Assembly (NCBI GenBank): GCA_031772625.1
Contig: CM062816.1
Coordinates: 833,008,071-833,072,070 of the forward strand
DNA from: Pinus tabuliformis
Lineage: Eukaryota; Streptophyta; Pinopsida; Pinales; Pinaceae
DNA: 64,000 bases
Reading direction: 5' to 3'
Shown here in pieces: positions 59,237-64,000 of the stretch (positions are counted from its first letter, which is position 1; every line of letters begins with the position of its first letter). Below the pieces are notes generated by a model, which saw only the letters and a program-made list of their open reading frames with translations, was not told where the DNA came from and did no database searches. A program made the position numbers and the translations under genes.

Positions 59237-62200
59237 TAGTAATGCTCAAACTAGTAGGGGGTCGTGTAGGGGCACTTGCTAGGTCAAGAGCAACAATGAA
59301 GCTAAAACCCGCTATCACCACAGCTAAAACTTCCTACTCTTTACAGACTTTCACCAATGGGAGGAGACCCAATATATAGAGAATCACTTATGAAGGATAG
59401 ATCAACTAAGATGGATGTGAAGTGATATCAAAAACCCTTTCCTCGGAGAGACTCAAGAGTGGGACTTGCTTGCTTCTTAAGCAAGGTACAAGATTCTCTT
59501 AGATAGGGGAGTAGGGATTTGAGGCTTGGCTTAGGGAATGTGACTTGTAAAGGAGCTTCCTAAACCCTAAAATCCTTGTGGAACTTGGTTTCCCAAGTGG
59601 TTTTTGAAGAGTTGACTTTGATAATATATGGGACCAGAGGGTACTAGGTGGACCCAAGTTAGGTGAAGGGGATAGGATTTAACAACCAATGATATGCTTG
59701 ACCTAATTAGGGAGGGGAAAGGGATCAAGGAATGAATTTCAATGAAAGGCAATGCAAGGATCCCAGTGAGGTTTCTAGCCTAAGGGAAACCAAGGGCAAG
59801 AATTTGTCTTTGAGCTAGGACTTGCGATATCTCAAGATCCCACCGTCGAAATCTCATGAAATTTCGAGGGCTTTTTGAGGATACACCAGCGTAGCCGTGG
59901 ACCAAAAATCGAAGTATTTGGATGGCTAGATTGTGAGATATTTGATGCCCTAGGTGACCTATGGGGCTAGACTTAGAAAGAAGATGAGAAGGTGAAGAAA
60001 AATAAGTTTTAGGGCGATCACCTATGGTAGACTAGTGCCTAATCCTTTGGGGAGATTGGAGTCAAGAATGATTATGAGTTCGGATTTGATTTTCTTGGTC
60101 GAGGAGGCCTTAAAGGCAGTGCCACTTAGCACTAGGGAAAAGGAGAGAAACTTCAAAGACTTTATACTTCATTTTGCAAAATAAATGGCTTATTAAGATA
60201 AATTTTAACCATGAAATATCCCTAGGAACATTCACTCATCATACATGGCCCATACATGAAGCATCACTATCTAGAAACAAAATTTCCACAACTTTGCAAT
60301 AATAGGTGCAACAAATTAGCTCTAGAATAGCGAAATCTGAACAAAATGTATGTGACAAAAATAGAGCAAAGAATAGCATTAAAATTGCACTTACATGTAT
60401 TAGATTATATCCAACCATAAAAAAATTGCCAAACCAGAAGCTCCAAGTCAAGAGAAAACGATCCAAACATCAAAATTCATTCCATGCTCCAAAATTTCTT
60501 CCACCAAGAAGGATAGTGAAGTTCTCTAAAGAGATACAAGTCGAACCAAGTGATGATGCAAAAATGAATTCACATCACTCGTATTTATACACTTCTAATG
60601 AGTTTGATTTAGCTAATTAGGCCTACATTAGCCCCTACACTAAAATATTGTGCAAAATAATTTAATTTTGGTGACAAGCCCACCAAGCTAGCTCATAGAC
60701 AAAAGAATAAGCCTCTCAAGAGGTCGAATAATGAATAGTGCATGTCGTTGGGCCTTGCAGGAGACCTAATGGAGTCCATATGTGCCATAATGTGTAGTTG
60801 AACTCCCAAAAGCAATGGACAAGGGGTTGACCCCTTGTAATAACCTGTGGTGCTCCAAATGACATGTGGGGGCACACAAGTGTCGTCATGGGTCTCCAAA
60901 AAAATTGAAGATGCTTGTAGATCGCTTGCAAGGGCTAGGATGATGCTGTAGGTGATGCCACTTCATCGTGTAAGTCTTGGATCATCTGCCAAGTGTATGG
61001 TGCAACTCTGGGGCCAGCTGGGCATGATGGATCGGGTGCATATTCCTCACCTAATAAGTGAACCACGAGAAATCTATGAATGCATGTGGGGATTGATGGA
61101 GTGCTATCTGCTGCTGTGGAGGCCCATGGCTCTCAACACACACCCTACATGTTCCAATGTAGCCCTCTGGGGTCAGATCCTGTATAGGGAGACCAAACCC
61201 AAATGGAAACCATCTGCAATCCTGCATAAGATCCAATGTGTAACACACCAAGTCAGTAAAGAAATCAAGTAAAAGAGTTTATAAACCATAAATAACAAGT
61301 GAACAATTCATAATGGCATGCCCTTCCATAGTGGGCTTTGGCATGTGCTCATGTCTCCCAGCTCCAAATAGGGTTGACCATGCATCTTATTAGGTGGTTT
61401 CTACCTCTAAAGGGGTTGGTATGTCCGTGGTACATGCTTCAAATGGTGGTGGCATGTGGCATAATAATGGAGTGGAGTAGGGAATGAAAGGGGGCAACCT
61501 GGATCACATGCCATGGTACAAGGGTAGTTGATAAAAGGGAAGCCCATGCTTGGGTAAATAATGTGTAGGAGGGAGAAATCGTGGTGCATGAGTATTTTTC
61601 CACCCTTCTTTATATGCCTTTTTCCTTTTTATGATTTTCTTTGGTTAACTGCTCTGGGCTCTAGGTAATGAGAGCATGATGTGTAAAGTATAACAGTGGA
61701 TACTCCCTTATAAGGTGGGGTAGTTCATCGACCATCGGGGTTTGGGACAATCATGGGTTCCTGAATGATAAAGGAGGCTCATCAAGGGCCATGTAGGAAT
61801 TAGGGTGATGTCCACAGAATGGAGTATAGAATGTCATGTCTTTTGCGCACGTGCTGAATGCCTTTGTCTCGACCATCTTTTGCATTTTGTGGTACAAGTT
61901 CCTGTTGAATGTGGCCAATTATGCCTTTTCTTTTTCTTTTAGCTGCATCAACCTCCGGACATCATTCTAGGCCCGACCCAAGATGTGGGGCAAGGGGAGG
62001 GGGTGGTTGACCCTATGTGGACCCAGGTGGGAGGATAGATTATTAGGGGTGTAATTAGCGAAAGGGGAGTAATATATGCGAATTGGGGGAGCAAGACCAT
62101 GCAACCATATTTAGGGTTTCCCATGTAGTATCATCCCTAAAACCAATAGGTGAGTAAAAGAGATCGCACGAGACTAGGGTTTAAGGTTAACATCCCAAAA

Positions 62201-62519
62201 GAGACCTAGGGGACAAGAGCACATACCTAGACCACTCTTTCCGCCAAATCCCCCCATTAATCCCTTCCCAAAGTTTCCATGATAAATAAACTAGAATACT
62301 CAATTACCAAGTAACAATGCATACCTTTAGGTTTGGGAGGCCCACCTTCAAACATACAATCATGACAGATGGGTGAGGGACCACATGGTTGGCTCAGGTG
62401 GTGGAGAAATGGCACATCGAGCTAGTTGGTGCCTGCGAGGGGTTGTTGGCTACCGACTAAGGACCATCATGGAGAAAAAATTTCTCCTAGAGATATCACC
62501 CACAAAATGGTGGGTAACA
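59237..62519 (-). mobile_element. Solo LTR of family Z (3,283 bp), TSD GGACC
   Basis: GGACC is at 59232-59236 and 62520-62524. The start reads TAGTAATGCTCAAACTAG, a mutated TGTTATTGCTCAAAC, and the end is GGTGGGTAACA. It is collinear with 42661-46342 (GGGAGGAGACCCAATAT, AGGTGACC, CACCAAG, GGACCATC blocks) but visibly more diverged, and it lacks MITE 1. Orientation follows the Z ORF. Confidence 0.9.
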
Positions 62520-62893
62520 GGACCCACGATGGCAGTTTTTAGGGAGGTTTTGGAGGAAATCAGGGATTGTTTCCCTCCCAAAACATCCGCCCTAGCTGTA
62601 AAACCAACTCCCCCTCCTAAACCCTAAAACTAAACAAAAAATCTAACTCAGCCTTAGCAATGATGGCAATCAATGGTACTTAATAAGTACACAATGGTCG
62701 TAACTGGTCAGGACCTGCAATGATGGTCTTTGAGGTGGTTTTTGAGGAAACCAAGGATTGTTTCCCACCCAAAATAGCCCCTCTTAGCTATAAAACCAAT
62801 CCTCTACCTCCTACATCCTAAACCTAAACAAAATTCCTAACTCAACCTTAACAGTGCTGGTAATGAATGGTAATGTTAAATTTCCTTTATCTT
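62520..62893. repeat. Two-copy tandem repeat of about 192 bp
   Basis: Units near 62520-62710 and 62711-62893 share GGAAA.CA.GGATTGTTTCCC, AGCT.TAAAACCAA and CCTTA.CA.TG.TGG. The solo Z LTR is inserted at the head of the first unit. Confidence 0.8.
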
Positions 62894-63235
62894 TCCCATT
62901 TATCCTTTTACTTAAGTTTTTAACATTACTGGTAATTGTTTCAAGATGATTGATAGTGGTTTTACACTTATCAAACTTCATACGGAGAAAGTAGAATTCC
63001 GTGTCCCACTCAAAATTTAGTACATATAATGGTTTTCAAGATTTTAGGATTGGTAGGATTGCAACATTTCATTGAATTTTATCATGTATGAGGGTTTGGG
63101 ATTGGCATTTAATCAAGAGCATGAAGCCCTTTATGTACCTTAATGTTGGTGGTATTCATTGTTGAATTTCTTTGATGTTGGTGTTATTGATTGTTGAACT
63201 CCTTTGCCATGCCCTTCACAAAAATATACTTGTTA
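62894..63235 (+). repeat. Dispersed repeat C, copy 3
   Basis: Collinear with 49650-49990 (ATACGGAGAAAGTAGAATT, GGATTGCAACATTTC, TTTAATCAAGAGCA, TGTACCTTAATGTT). A TTGTTGAA.T.CTTTG word is duplicated near its end. Confidence 0.75.
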
Positions 63236-63920
63236 CCGCAAAATCTAGTAGGCCTAGTGCAAAGCCTCACTAGGCAACGTAGGTCTTATTGAAACAAAGA
63301 GCTTAGTCACCAATGTCACATCAACATCCTCCCTTTTGCTATTCAGTGGTTATATGTTATCTCCATAAGGAAGGCTTCGCAAGACTTAGAGGTTAGATGA
63401 CTAGAGAGCCAATCAGAATGGCTCTCCAAGGATTTGGGAAATAAATCACCTAGAAAAATATTCAATAGATGAAGGCTCAAAGGTGATTGAAGTCTAATGG
63501 TTATGGGAGAAGGTACCACCAAAGCCTTGGAGGCCAAGATAAGAGTTACAAATGATCAACTACATTTTCCACCAACCCCAATAGACTAGAAGAAGGCTGA
63601 TTTAAGCTAGGGTTTTATTGGTATGCAGATTTACAAAATGCTCAAAAATAGCATCCAAAAATCAGCGATGGAGTAAAGGTTATTAGAGAGGTAAGCAAGG
63701 GATAGGTTAACTTCAATTTTTTAATGGCTGAAAATGTGTGTAACAATAATAAATATCTATACCTTAGCCCTATTTGTCGAGGTAAAACATGCAAGTAATG
63801 CTAGATTTTCCCTTTTCAAATTTATTAAATGCAATTCCTACCAGTATAACAATAACATATAGATGTAAAATTTCTATAAAATGTAGATTTAGACCAAACC
63901 CTAACCCTAGTTACCAAGAA
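63236..63920. other. Sequence without a recognised feature
   Basis: AT-rich, short ORFs only. No ACX-like exon, tRNA or terminal repeat is visible. Confidence 0.5.
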
Positions 63921-64000
63921 ATAGGGAAAAGAGAGAAATTTTACAAGGTGATCCCACAATTAGACTAGTGCCTATATTTAGTTGGGTTATATGGAGTCAA
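63921..64000 (-). repeat. Family Z LTR fragment at the window edge
   Basis: AAAAGAGAGAAATTTTACAA, GATCCCA..ATTAGACTAGTGCCTA and TATGGAGTCAA match the interior of the Z LTR near 59995-60065. It continues beyond the window. Confidence 0.6.

Noticed and set aside
1..64000. CRISPR arrays, operons, bacterial promoters or riboswitches
   Set aside because: The repeats are eukaryotic transposons and tandem duplications; nothing has the spacing of a CRISPR array or prokaryotic gene layout.

Overview
The window looks like nuclear DNA from a seed plant with a very large, repeat-rich genome; a gymnosperm is my best guess. The reasons are giant introns, nested and decayed LTR retrotransposons, solo LTRs, a plant L1-type LINE with an RNase H domain, and many hAT-like miniature elements. 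The species cannot be named from the sequence. There is no sign of bacterial, organellar or phage gene organisation.

The only cellular gene I can support is a plus-strand peroxisomal acyl-CoA oxidase of the plant ACX1 type. Four exons are visible: 24661-24792, 48322-48439, 55315-55425 and 57978-58047. They join in phase 0, 1 and 1 with GT..AG introns and read continuously from the CGGHGY/YEGDN active-site segment into the C-terminal oxidase domain. The introns between them are about 23.5, 6.9 and 2.6 kb. I found no earlier or later exon, so the flanking introns, if the gene is intact, exceed 24.6 kb upstream and 5.9 kb downstream. The whole window would then lie inside one gene, with 431 coding bases in 64 kb.

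Layout: 1-3051, end of a Ty1/copia element with an internal deletion. 3052-21280, a minus-strand LTR element (X) whose LTR was hit by a non-autonomous plus-strand LTR element (5936-21150); that element in turn carries a 7.2 kb LINE in its 5' LTR and a solo LTR in its interior. 21281-28612, intron sequence with exon 1 and a solo LTR (25690-27076). 28613-33035, a fragment of the Z LTR family and a complete short minus-strand gag-protease element (Y). 33214-46342, a complete Z element with 3.7 kb LTRs, carrying a nested copia derivative (35980-39956) and a hAT-like MITE (43438-43847). 46343-49386, a tandem duplication of the Z/flank junction and exon 2. 49387-54896, a cluster of hAT-like elements, some nested. 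54897-64000, exons 3 and 4, a solo Z LTR (59237-62519) and further repeats.

The most notable signals are: (a) a set of hAT-like elements with 8-bp target duplications (four perfect) whose interiors are built from short G+C-containing motifs that also occur near the termini; (b) LTRs in elements Y and X that contain an internal second copy of the tRNA primer-binding site; (c) premature stops that mostly fit CAG to TAG or CGA to TGA changes, as expected from decay of methylated cytosines; (d) a series of insertions datable by their target duplications.
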